From Adiantum capillus-veneris (Eukaryota; Streptophyta; Polypodiopsida; Polypodiales; Pteridaceae): a stretch of DNA of 64,000 bases. The DNA lies in NCBI GenBank assembly GCA_014529385.2, contig CM043944.1, forward strand, positions 174,100,240-174,164,239, in the 5' to 3' direction. The stretch's first letter is position 1. The number at the start of each line of letters is the position of its first letter. A model generated the notes under the pieces. The model worked only from the letters and a program-made list of their open reading frames with translations, was not told the origin of the DNA and searched no databases. The translations under genes were made by a program, and so were the position numbers. Positions 43,850 to 53,696 of this stretch are shown one piece after another.

Positions 43850-46580
43850 GGATCCTGTAACTCCAATTTCAGAAGTTAGCGTCTTTTTAGTACTGAAAGC
43901 CGAAATGAAGCTTTTAACTATTCAAATGACTTGAAAATTGAAACATGAGCTATTCAGGGCCTAAGGATGCAGGGTAGGTGAAAAAATATGCAAACTGGGC
44001 TCATAATCATGCTGGAGACATCATACGCGTATGATGTCTTTTGTGTCAAAATGACTTCATATTGGTTGTGCTTGTAGCTGATAGTGTATACATGAGTATC
44101 ATATGCTTGGATTTGAGTTTGGATCCCATTTGGTCAAGTTTTGGCCAGTTTAGTCCAGTTCAGGCTCTTGGCAAAATTTTGAAAGGGAAATGGATTTTAT
44201 GATCCAAATTGGATAAAACTTGGTGGTTCACCTTCAAATGGCATGTAGATCACTTCTGTTTGGTGGTTGAAGCCCTGAGGTGCCAAAATCACATAGTGAG
44301 ACATCATACGCGTATGATGTCTTTTAGTGTATTTTTGGACCAAATTTCTCTATAAGCTTGGATATGGCTTTAGATAGGCTTATTCAGTGGATTTATGAAT
44401 TTTGGATATATTTTGGGCTAAAAATGGCTCTAAAGACATCATACGCGTATGATGTCTTTTTCATCAATTTTTCATGGGATTGATTCTGTGGACTCCCCAT
44501 GTACTAGTGAAGGACTGTCTCTACTCAAATCTTGGTTTGGACTTGAGTATGTTGGATTTGGGGCCAAAAATAGGCTTTGGATGAAGGATTTTCCCTCAAT
44601 TGGGCTAATGGGGTGATCCACTTGACCAAATGGTTCCAAACTTCATATGTAGCATGTATTAGATATATATAATGGATGTATGATGCCAAATGAGCAGTTT
44701 TGGCTCTGTAAGTGCAAATAGACATCATACGCGTATGATGTCTTTTGTGTCAAAATGGTGCTTTTTGGTTCCAGATAGCTTGTAGATGTGTTAATCAACA
44801 ATCCTACAAAGTTTCAATGAGTTTGGAGTTATTTTGACAAAATTAGGACCAAAAATCAATTTTATGGCCTACTTTGCGTCTTTTTGGTTTTCCTTGGGTT
44901 TTCTAACTCCAATTCTCATGATACTTGGTTCATAGGATGTGATTAACATGTGGAATGAGGCTATGCACTCAAATGTTGAAATGGATGTGAAAATCATGCT
45001 GTGAGACATCATACGCGTATGATGTCTTTTCTTGAAATGTTGGTCTTTTTGTGCAAAGAATGCTTTGTGCTAGTGCCCTAAGCCCTGCTAACTAGTTTTC
45101 AACTTAAAAAGTCATTAGTTTAGCTAAAAAGCCCCCTTTAGGCATTTCAGTCTCCGAAGTCGTCTTTTTGCCTTGGAGTTGAATTTCTTCAACTTTTCTT
45201 CTCGAGAGTTGCATTTCCAGCTCATTGGATATGTTGTGAAGCCACCTATTTGGTTGAACTTGACTTTGGCTCCCTGTTCTCCATCTTTCTCCATTTGGTT
45301 GCCCGAAAGCGTCTTTTTCACCATCGGTAAGTGAATCAGCTTTCTTTTGGGTTTTGCTTGCAAACATAAGTCATCCATGTATATTTGAAGCTGCTTGTGA
45401 AGTTTCATGTCATTTGGTCGTCAATTTTAGCCGTTATGCCAAAATGACGCTTTGTGTGTCCGCGGCCGAATCGGTTGTTCCGACCTACTTTTGGTGATCC
45501 AAACCCGGAGATACTCCATGGTTGCATTGCCCTCGATGTTGTTAAGCTTCCTGAGAAGTTTTGTGTCGTTTCGACAACTTTTTTTCTGTTTGCCTCTTGC
45601 AAACTCTGTTGACCTAGGGTTTTTCAAGTCGTTCTTTCTCGAGCTTTGAGTGTTAGAAACCCATCTTCTATGTTAGGGTAACCCACCTCTAAGTTCTTGC
45701 AAGGTTTGGTTAGGCGGTTGCGCCCCTACCTAGCATTCCTCCCCATTCCCCGTCTCTCATGTCTGGTGTCCTCTGAGCTCTCGTAGCAGTCGTAGAAGGC
45801 GGTAGAAGGTCGGATGCTCCTGTGTGCTCTTTGCTCTCTCCAAGAAGGTAATAGTGGAAATGAGCTTGAAAGTGATGTGAAAAATACTTAACTTCGGACT
45901 TCCCGGATCACTTGTTACCAAATTTGACATGTGCTCCTATCTCGTCGTGAAATGCACTTTAGGATTTGAAATTTCTCAATTTGGACTCCGTTTGACCTGT
46001 TTCTGAGAAATCTGTCCACTTTGCCAAAATTCTGTCATTTCGGGCTTTCCGCAACTTTTTCAGAATTGTACCCAATTTTTACCATGGGTTGCCCTTGTCA
46101 TTAGGACCATCACCGTCTATTCTTTTCTTTTTTCCGATCTCATTTCACCTGCTTTTTTATTTTTCTTTTACTTTTATTAAGAAAATCATAAAAAATAAAG
46201 GAAAATAGCAAATTGAAGCCAAAAAATTCCAAACATACACAATAAATAGCTGGTAACCCTGTGTATATGAATATACACTTATTTGTGATTTCTGGACTTG
46301 GATTACCACTTTTTAGCTCCAAAAACACTCTTATTTAGTGATATTTATACGTCTAGAGACCCAAATTCATCATTTGATCTCTTCTTGTTGCAAAACAAGG
46401 TATATAAGGGCATAAATATTATCAATATCCGCAATCAAACATAAAAATTGCAAAATCATGTAAGACACTGCCCTTGTAATATAATTTTTGTTTTTCTTTG
46501 TTTTCGGCGCTTGTAGCTGCTTTGTAACTCCTGTATGCCTGTATACCTCCCCCCCTCCTAGTCTGAGTCCTCCCGGACGA
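43850..46580 (-). other. Spacer between pol and extra ORFs, with palindrome array
   Basis: 2.7 kb without long meaningful frames. It holds five perfect 24-bp palindromes (first 12 bases AGACATCATACG) at 44016-44039, 44299-44322, 44434-44457, 44720-44743 and 45004-45027, each followed by TT(T). A 23-bp exact copy of the RT active-site coding region lies at 45364-45386. This spacer could supply a subgenomic promoter, splice sites or an RNA structure for the downstream ORFs; none can be proven. Confidence 0.75.
44016..45027. repeat. Array of five perfect 24-bp palindromes
   Basis: Each copy reads AGACATCATACG followed by its own reverse complement, with central ACGCGT (MluI site). Start-to-start spacings are 283, 135, 286 and 284 bp. 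The intervening sequences share composition and a few words (TTTGTGTCAAAATG after copies 1 and 4; TTTTGG) but do not align well, while the palindromes are identical. Confidence 0.97.
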
Positions 46581-49500
46581 CTATGAAGTGTCTGTGGGCG
46601 AAGCATTGTAGTTGTTTTGGTCATAAATTCCCAATGCAATTGCAGAGCGATGATACAACAGTCTTTCCAATAAAGCTGCTCTTTGTTTGATTGAAGGATT
46701 GGTGGTCGGGTTTTGGGTTGGTGATACTTCGGTAGTAGAATCAGTAGATGGATTCATCTTTACCCTGTTGTTCTTTTGCACAATCCAAATCTGCTTCCGC
46801 TTCGCTTGTGCTTGCCACAAACTCTTTGCGACCCAAACCTGCTTTGTCCTTTGTGTTGATTTCCTCGCCTTGAAATACCTAGGAGTGTCCGTTGATTGTA
46901 CTGAAGGGAGTTCCTGTTTACAAATCTTTGGGATCCAAATTTGCTTGCTATAGCTTTGTGCCGTCATGAACTTCTTTGGAATCCAGATCTGTTTCACTGT
47001 CCTTGATTGTCTGGAATCACTCTGTTGTCTGGTATTGAAGACTCTGGTTTCCACCTTTGTGTTCTCTGGCACAACCTTTTTTGGTCTCCATACCAACTTT
47101 GACTCCGTTTTTTCCCAAGGTTGAGCTGTTATATTATTGCTTGTCTTCCTTATCCACTGTTGAGAATTCCTCGTCGAAGAGTAATCCGGTTGTATAGAAA
47201 CTTTTGGTTGCCATTGCTTCTTCTTTTTCTCTGGTTGTTGTTTATCTTTGTTCTTGGATTCTTTCTTTGGAGTTGTCTCTGATCCTTTGGTGAACTTAAC
47301 TGATTGACTTTCACCTTCGTATTTGATAAGCACTGATTTAGAACTCCAGTCAATCATTGCATTGTATTGCTTCTGCCATGGTTGTCCTAGCAATAATGGA
47401 TGTTGTGTAGCTTGGTCTTCAACCACGTAAAACATATGAGGATACACATAATGGTTAATCTGTATATGTAAAATTGTGCATCCGACAGTTTTGATTGAAT
47501 TCTCAGAGTAACTCTTTAACTCTTGCTTGGCAGTTTGTAGTTTAGTGTCATTTGTCAATTGTCTATACAAACTGAGTGAAAGTAGGTTAGCTTGAGCTCC
47601 TGAATCCAATAGTGCTCTGGCTTTGATTTGGTTGGTTCCTACTTTGCATTCAATGATGGGTTCTTCTTTGTCATTATCCATTTCTGTTATACTGACTGCG
47701 TTTATTCGTATTGCTCCTTCATTGCGCTGTTTCTGACGCAGTAGTCTTCTTTTCTCCATTCTTTCCTTCGCCTCGGCTTGCGCTTCCTCCTCAATCTTTT
47801 TCTTTTTCTGGACACGCAGCTTTTCTTGATGTATTTTGAGAAGCATGTCTTGGGTTAGCGGCAAAAGATACTTTTTCACTCTGCATCCACTAATCCAATT
47901 GGGCATTTCTTCTCCGTCTAATGTAGCAAGCTTGACGGCTCCACTTGGTGATAGATCTTTAATCACCAGAGGTCCCATCCCTCGCTTTTTAAGCTTCTTA
48001 GCATGCTGTTTCAGAGTGTAAACTAGGACATAGTCCCCAACCTTAAACTCTTTAGTCCGCACATGCTTATCAAAAAATTCTTTTTGTCGCCTTTTTTGAG
48101 CGTAGATAGAAGCTACTGCTTTTAGGCGAAGCTCATCTAGCTTTTCCAGGTCATCTATTCTATCAGAAAGCTCGTGCCCTGTCCACTCTAGATCCTTAGC
48201 CACCCTTAAGGTTGAAATCAAGAATTCTATTGGTAAGATAGCATTTAGCCCAAAAACCATGTTATATGGGGTCGTTCCTATTGATGTTTTATATGCTACC
48301 CTATATGCCCATAATGTTGAATGCAACTTTTGGTCCCAGTCAGTTCTCGACTCAGATACAATCTTCGTGAGGACCGTGCATATGGTTTTGTTTGTTGCTT
48401 CAGCTTGTCCGTTTGCTTGTGGATGATACGGGGCTGATTTCCTATGGATTACCATGAATTCATCTAGAAGGATCTTTATCACTTCATTTATAAAATGTGT
48501 GCCTCGATCACTCACAATTTCTATTGGCAATCCATATCGTACAAAGACGTATTCATATAGAAATTGTGCCGTGGTCCTGGCATCTGCTTTTTGAGTTGCC
48601 TTTGCTTCGACCCACTTTGTTAGATAGTCTGTAGCCACAATGATGTATTGTGCATGAGTCTTATATGCAGGAGGTGAAATGGGTCCGACATAATCAATCC
48701 CCCATTTTGCAAAAGCTCTTGCCCCCATCATTGGTCTAAGCGGCATATCATCTCTTTTAAGTGGTACTTTGGTCCGCTGACAGTCATCACACCGTTTAAC
48801 GTATTCCTCAGCGTCCATATGTAATGTTGGCCACCATATTCCTGCGGCTAAGACAAGTTTTGCTGTCTTATCACCTGAGAAATGGCCTCCACCTACTCCT
48901 CCATGAGCTTGCTCCAGGATTATCACATACTCAGACTCTGATGCGCAAATCCTAAGCTGGTTGTCTTTACCTCTCTTATAGAGTTGATCTCCTATTAAAG
49001 CGTAATCTCTAGCTTCTGTCTCTACAGATTTCTGACGAGCTTTTGACGTTCCTTCTGGGAAAGTTCTATTTGTGAGATATTCAACAATATACTGACTCCA
49101 TTCTGGAGCGATCATTATCTGATATAATGTCGAATACTCTGCTGGCGGTTTTGATGAACATACAATACATACAGTGACATATTCATGTACGCTTTCTTTC
49201 ATTCCTGGCCAATAGACTCCCAATTGTAACAAATTCCTATATGTGTTCCTTCTTGAACAATGAAATGCACATTCCTGAACATGTGCTTCGCGCAGATATA
49301 TATTATATTCCTCAGGATTGATGCATAGTCGTAAAACATGATCATTTCCCAATTGATACAACCTTCCTGCAACCAATTGAAGATTCTTGGATTGCTGAAT
49401 AGCAATATGTTTCTGGTTGTATTCTCTTCTATCAAACTCTCCTCCATAGGTTAATAGGTTAACGACATTTTGAGACCACTTCGGTATCATTTCTATGTTG

Positions 49501-52500
49501 AACAAGTACGCGTCTGGCATGTCGTCATCTACTCCTATAGGGTCTTCTCCATTCGTCAATCGCGAAAGATGATCAGCTCTAAGATGTGTTTTTCCTTTCT
49601 TTACTACTACCGTGAAGTCGAATTCCAGTAAGATAATGAACCATCTCACTATTCTCCCGGTATTGCATGGTTTATTCACTAGGTAGAGCAAGGCTTGGTG
49701 ATCCGTAAAAAACACAAACTTGTTGGCTAGAAGATAATGCCGAAATTTCTTCACAGCATATATCATTCCTAATCCCTCTCGCTCTGTTGTGGTGTAATTC
49801 TTCTCTGCATTGTTGAGCTGTCGACTGGCGTAACAGATAGGAAAATCCATGTTTCCTTCTTCTGGCTGAGCCAGAATGCATCCTATTGCATATGCCGAAG
49901 CATCTATATGCACATGGAATATCTTCTCCCAATCTGGTGATTTCAAGACTGGAGCAGTAATGAGTGCCTCTTTCAATTTCTTGAACGATTCCTCACACTC
50001 CTCTGTCCATTCAAAGTTCACTATTAGCCTGTAAAGTGGTTGGCCTATTATAGCGTACATGTAAATGAATCGTCTATAATATCCGCAATGTCCCATAAAG
50101 CTCTGTACTTGTTTCGCATTGGTTGGTCTAGGCATATCCACTATAACTTTTATCTTCTCTAAATCCGTGGATATTCCGTTTTGTGAGACAATATGTCCCA
50201 GAATTCTGCCCTGTCGGACCATAAACACACATTTCTCAGGATTGAGACAAATGCGATATGTCCTACATTTCTCAAATACTTTTCTTAGGTGTTCTAGATG
50301 CTCATCTCTCAGAAGAGAATGTACACATAAGTCATCCATGTATATTTCTAGAAACAACCTTAAGTATTCTTTGAAAGCATGCGTCATCAGCCTCTGGAAG
50401 GTTGCGGGAGCATTGGTTAGACCAAAAGGCATAACCCGATAAGCATAAATTCCCCACTCCGTTGCAAAAGCTGTTTTATGTTGATCTTCCAGTGCTATGG
50501 CTAGCTGGTTATATCCTGAAAAACCATCAAGAAAAGAGTATGCTGTTTTCCCTGATACACGCTCTAGAACATGATCAGTTATCGGCAAGGGATAATTGTC
50601 CCTGATTGTTGCAGCATTCACTTTCTTTAAGTTGACACACACTCGGAGTTTTCCGTTCTTCTTGGGTACTACCACAATTGGAGATACCCAATCGGTGTGT
50701 TCAATCTCGTATATGAATTCAGCTTCCATTAGCTTATCTATCTCTTCTTTGATTCGCTTAGCAAAAGTATCATTATATGTGTATGGTCTCTGTCTGCTAG
50801 GCTTTGCGTCTTGTTTCAGTGGGATTGTGTGTTGGCATATCGATGGGTCAACTCCCTTTAAGTCCTTATAAGACCATGCAAACACATCCCTATACTCTCT
50901 GAGAAGACTCAAAAGTCTCTCTTCCTCGCCTGGAGACAAATCTGTGGCTATGTACACCGGTCTAGGTGGCTCACCTGGAGCTGCTAAATCAACTTTTTTT
51001 GCATCCTCCGGTCCGTCATAAGATTCGTTCTCCTTCCTCTCTCGAATAGGTGGGGTAAATATCACCTTCCTATCCTCTATTGTGAATTTCCTATAGTGAG
51101 AGGGAACATCCATGTTTTCCTTGATTTTGGCGTTTTTGTCCTCTCCACTCTCAATTTCTGTCGTCCAAACTTCTTTCAGAGTTTTCTTGAGCTCTCTGTA
51201 CTTGTTTCTACGTTCTAGCTTGGACTCCGTGTGTTCTCTGTTGCGCTTGTTCTTTTCTGATTTTTCTGTTTCTGTTTTCGTTCCATTCCTTTGAACTTGA
51301 TTTCTTGAGCCTTTTTTGTCTTTTCGTAAGCTCTTTTGATCATTGCCTCTCATTCTTCCAGAAACCTTGTCCTTAACACAATCTTCCGCCTTTACTAGCA
51401 TTAGGAATTGATTTTTTCCTCTTATTCTAGGCATCGGATTGGTTCTAACCCCCTTTGTTTTTCTCTTTGCTCTATAGCGTTTCTGGCGTTGTTTAGTTTG
51501 GTTCGGAAAATCATAAAATCGGACATCCGTTATAGTTTCTTCGTTTCCGCTTGAATTGTCCGTTGACTCGTTGTCTGCTTCATTTCCCCACTCAGGATGA
51601 TCGGGAATGTCGTGAAACACCTCCTCTTCATCTTCCTTTTCCAGTGTATCGTTCTTTTCAGTTTCTTTTTCGAGTACAGTTCTCAACATGAAGTACGGAA
51701 CCACGTCGTACCCGTCCTTGTCGCAAAATTTCGTTGTGGGACCATCCGGAATTGCACAAACATCTAGGGTTGCTAGAATGTGTGTCCATTCTAATGGTTC
51801 AAGCGTGTCCTCTGGAAAGGGTTCTCCTATATAAGTTTCGTCTTCGATAGCCCTTTCTAAAACACATTCTTCTCGTTTCAGACTTCCACATTTCGAAGCT
51901 CCACACATCCATAACTCCTTGGGTTTACCTAACCAAGCTGGAAATTCGGATCCCGCCAAAGTAGCTGAATCAAACTCCTCCACCGGTGTTCGGTTCACAT
52001 CTTTGTAGCTATGGTCTTTCAGGTTCACACGTGTAGTGGTTTCCATATTTCTCAGGTATATGTGATCGTAGCCCCAATCCTGGACCATTTTCAACTGTCT
52101 CATGAATGGTCTTCCCAGTATGATATCATAGTTATTCTCCTTGCCAAAATCGACAATAGCAAAAGTATGTTCGTATTCAATGCCGCAAGAAGTCACTACA
52201 ACTTTCTCTAATAACCCCATAGGTTTCTCCATGTGTCCATCTGCTAATTGGAGTTTCAACCTAGTCTTCCTTATTGCTGGTTTCCCCCATTTTTTCCAGA
52301 TTTCTTTTGTAGCAATGGCTACCCCAACTCCGCTGTCTAGTATTGCCATCGTGTTTACTCCTTGGAATTCAACTGGTAAGGGTGTATTCCCCTCTTCACC
52401 TTCACAATACTCTCCGACCTTGTTTAAGGGTACAAGCTTAGCGTTCTTTTGTGGTTTACTCAGCTCTTGTATACCCTCTTTCAGTCTCGATGTTGGGTCT

Positions 52501-53696
52501 TTTATCCCGAATTTCTCCAAGCATTTTCCTACAGTGGTCCATATATGTGGTCTTAGCCTCAAAAGCTCAGCTAGAGTGATAGTGCATGTCACTGGTGTTG
52601 ACAAGATCTCTATCAATCCTTGTGAGTCCATGACTTTTTCTGATGAGATTCTTCGTGAGGGAAGTGCTCTAGTCTCGGATTTTGCTTCATACTCTCCTAA
52701 GTATGAAGGTAAGGTATTCAGTGAGTGAGGTTTGCTCTCCGTTGTTCTAACAGAGCCCCCATCTCCCCAGTAAGATTGCAGATCCAAGTCCACTTGAGAT
52801 CCTGCCTCAAATTCCACTATGGGAGGGTTCCTGATGTCCTTTTCCCAATTTGTCTGATTAGCTTGGCAACTTAGCTCGTTTGCAAAGTTTGACTCTCTCA
52901 CTTGTTTCCAAAATTCATTGTAATCCTCATCTCTTCCGTAAGACCTCTGTATGACTGGATGAAAATTCTCTATCTCCTGATCGGTTGTGTTCAACACTAT
53001 GCGGTCATCCTTGTGTGTATTTTCAGGCTTTTGTGCACTGGGAGTCTTTTCAGCTACCCGTGAAACGATAGTCTCTTGCTGAATTGGGTTTTCCTTTCCA
53101 CAATTCATTGTTTCTTTTGGTGGTTCTAATAAGGCTTGTGCAGTCTTGATCATTCTCTGGCACATTTCAAGTCTCTGTTTTTCCAATTCCGCGTTTGGGT
53201 ATGTCATCCACCTCTGTTCTTGTGTTTGGTTGTTCTTTAACCTAGCTTTGTAAGCTCTCATCAGTGCGTCCAATGGTTCGTGTACTTTGTCGACTAGCAC
53301 TGATCCCCTTGAGCTTAAGCTCGTTGTTTCTTTGATACTCATTTGTTTCGTTCTTTCCGGGCTCATCTCTCGTTTCCCGTTTTGACTCTCAAGTTTTTCT
53401 AATCTATCTTTAGTTCGCTTTAGTTCCTCAGCTAGAATAGCGTCTTCACGTTCTTTTCTCAACCTCATGCGTGCTTTTCTAGCTTTCCATGTGTTTTTCT
53501 GACTCCGCGGTCCTGGACTAACCATTTCAATCGCTAACTTTCCATTCTCAGGTTCTCTAGTGGTTTTCTTAGCTTGAGCTCTAGTAACAACTTGCGTTGG
53601 TATCAGAGTTTCATTTTCAACCCACTGCTGGTAGGAATAGTTTCTAGCATATTCAATGTCGTCTTTTGCACTTTGTTTGGATTCTTTGAACAATCC
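46581..53696 (-). CDS. Pol polyprotein of giant element, dual retropepsin
   Basis: 2370 codons, no stop. It opens after TGA 53699-53697, with no nearby ATG, and overlaps gag by about 94 nt in the -1 frame, so it is likely made by frameshifting or processing. In order (residues counted from 53693): charged linker 1-420; retropepsin 1 (ILDSG 451-455, ILGRPF 525-530); Lys-rich spacer 700-860; RT about 960-1170 (YMDD 1118-1121); RNase H 1255-1378 (D1264, E1304/1306, D1331, D1374); two integrase zinc modules, H1471-H1478-C1509-C1512 and H1597-H1604-C1635-C1638; integrase core D1667, D1729, E1765 (SDRGTHF, NGQAEATN); charged region; retropepsin-like 2 (LLDSGAQANLLS 2028-2039, LLGQPW 2101-2106); tail with KQIWIPK-type repeats 2159-2307. 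All catalytic boxes look intact. No chromodomain, no archaeal RNase H. Confidence 0.93.
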   Translation of the reverse strand, partial: GLFKESKQSAKDDIEYARNYSYQQWVENETLIPTQVVTRAQAKKTTREPENGKLAIEMVSPGPRSQKNTWKARKARMRLRKEREDAILAEELKRTKDRLEKLESQNGKREMSPERTKQMSIKETTSLSSRGSVLVDKVHEPLDALMRAYKARLKNNQTQEQRWMTYPNAELEKQRLEMCQRMIKTAQALLEPPKETMNCGKENPIQQETIVSRVAEKTPSAQKPENTHKDDRIVLNTTDQEIENFHPVIQRSYGRDEDYNEFWKQVRESNFANELSCQANQTNWEKDIRNPPIVEFEAGSQVDLDLQSYWGDGGSVRTTESKPHSLNTLPSYLGEYEAKSETRALPSRRISSEKVMDSQGLIEILSTPVTCTITLAELLRLRPHIWTTVGKCLEKFGIKDPTSRLKEGIQELSKPQKNAKLVPLNKVGEYCEGEEGNTPLPVEFQGVNTMAILDSGVGVAIATKEIWKKWGKPAIRKTRLKLQLADGHMEKPMGLLEKVVVTSCGIEYEHTFAIVDFGKENNYDIILGRPFMRQLKMVQDWGYDHIYLRNMETTTRVNLKDHSYKDVNRTPVEEFDSATLAGSEFPAWLGKPKELWMCGASKCGSLKREECVLERAIEDETYIGEPFPEDTLEPLEWTHILATLDVCAIPDGPTTKFCDKDGYDVVPYFMLRTVLEKETEKNDTLEKEDEEEVFHDIPDHPEWGNEADNESTDNSSGNEETITDVRFYDFPNQTKQRQKRYRAKRKTKGVRTNPMPRIRGKNQFLMLVKAEDCVKDKVSGRMRGNDQKSLRKDKKGSRNQVQRNGTKTETEKSEKNKRNREHTESKLERRNKYRELKKTLKEVWTTEIESGEDKNAKIKENMDVPSHYRKFTIEDRKVIFTPPIRERKENESYDGPEDAKKVDLAAPGEPPRPVYIATDLSPGEEERLLSLLREYRDVFAWSYKDLKGVDPSICQHTIPLKQDAKPSRQRPYTYNDTFAKRIKEEIDKLMEAEFIYEIEHTDWVSPIVVVPKKNGKLRVCVNLKKVNAATIRDNYPLPITDHVLERVSGKTAYSFLDGFSGYNQLAIALEDQHKTAFATEWGIYAYRVMPFGLTNAPATFQRLMTHAFKEYLRLFLEIYMDDLCVHSLLRDEHLEHLRKVFEKCRTYRICLNPEKCVFMVRQGRILGHIVSQNGISTDLEKIKVIVDMPRPTNAKQVQSFMGHCGYYRRFIYMYAIIGQPLYRLIVNFEWTEECEESFKKLKEALITAPVLKSPDWEKIFHVHIDASAYAIGCILAQPEEGNMDFPICYASRQLNNAEKNYTTTEREGLGMIYAVKKFRHYLLANKFVFFTDHQALLYLVNKPCNTGRIVRWFIILLEFDFTVVVKKGKTHLRADHLSRLTNGEDPIGVDDDMPDAYLFNIEMIPKWSQNVVNLLTYGGEFDRREYNQKHIAIQQSKNLQLVAGRLYQLGNDHVLRLCINPEEYNIYLREAHVQECAFHCSRRNTYRNLLQLGVYWPGMKESVHEYVTVCIVCSSKPPAEYSTLYQIMIAPEWSQYIVEYLTNRTFPEGTSKARQKSVETEARDYALIGDQLYKRGKDNQLRICASESEYVIILEQAHGGVGGGHFSGDKTAKLVLAAGIWWPTLHMDAEEYVKRCDDCQRTKVPLKRDDMPLRPMMGARAFAKWGIDYVGPISPPAYKTHAQYIIVATDYLTKWVEAKATQKADARTTAQFLYEYVFVRYGLPIEIVSDRGTHFINEVIKILLDEFMVIHRKSAPYHPQANGQAEATNKTICTVLTKIVSESRTDWDQKLHSTLWAYRVAYKTSIGTTPYNMVFGLNAILPIEFLISTLRVAKDLEWTGHELSDRIDDLEKLDELRLKAVASIYAQKRRQKEFFDKHVRTKEFKVGDYVLVYTLKQHAKKLKKRGMGPLVIKDLSPSGAVKLATLDGEEMPNWISGCRVKKYLLPLTQDMLLKIHQEKLRVQKKKKIEEEAQAEAKERMEKRRLLRQKQRNEGAIRINAVSITEMDNDKEEPIIECKVGTNQIKARALLDSGAQANLLSLSLYRQLTNDTKLQTAKQELKSYSENSIKTVGCTILHIQINHYVYPHMFYVVEDQATQHPLLLGQPWQKQYNAMIDWSSKSVLIKYEGESQSVKFTKGSETTPKKESKNKDKQQPEKKKKQWQPKVSIQPDYSSTRNSQQWIRKTSNNITAQPWEKTESKLVWRPKKVVPENTKVETRVFNTRQQSDSRQSRTVKQIWIPKKFMTAQSYSKQIWIPKICKQELPSVQSTDTPRYFKARKSTQRTKQVWVAKSLWQAQAKRKQIWIVQKNNRVKMNPSTDSTTEVSPTQNPTTNPSIKQRAALLERLLYHRSAIALGIYDQNNYNASPTDTS
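47334..47657 (-). other. Second retropepsin-like domain inside pol
   Basis: Residues about 2013-2120: IIECKVG.NQIKARALLDSG, AQANLLS, then ILHIQI, FYVVED and HPLLLGQPWQKQYNAMIDW. The pattern L-L-D-S-G-A ... h-h-G-x-P-W is that of retropepsins, with flap- and psi-loop-like strands in the right order. It is not a recent copy of domain 1 (ILDSGVGVAIA, ILGRPF): the two share only the core motifs. It lies C-terminal to integrase, where Ty3/Gypsy elements normally have none. Confidence 0.75.
48774..49484 (-). other. Duplicated integrase zinc-binding module
   Basis: Two tandem modules of about 110-125 residues: PKWSQNVVNLLT...AGRLYQLG..HVLRLCI...H-X6-H...W PG...C-X2-C, then PEWSQYIVEYLT...GDQLYKRG..NQLRICA...H-X6-H...WWP...C-X2-C. 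The H-X6-H-X30-C-X2-C spacing is the same in both. Only the second is joined to the catalytic core. Confidence 0.85.

Noticed and set aside
44016-45027. Regularly spaced identical repeats resembling a CRISPR array
   Set aside because: The repeats are 24-bp perfect palindromes with 110-260 bp spacers inside a plant retrotransposon; no cas genes and the spacing is far too large.
45124-45408. 94-aa - strand ORF with IYMDDLC, read as a second RT
   Set aside because: Only a 23-bp patch matches RT; nothing else in the frame resembles RT, so it is not an RT gene.
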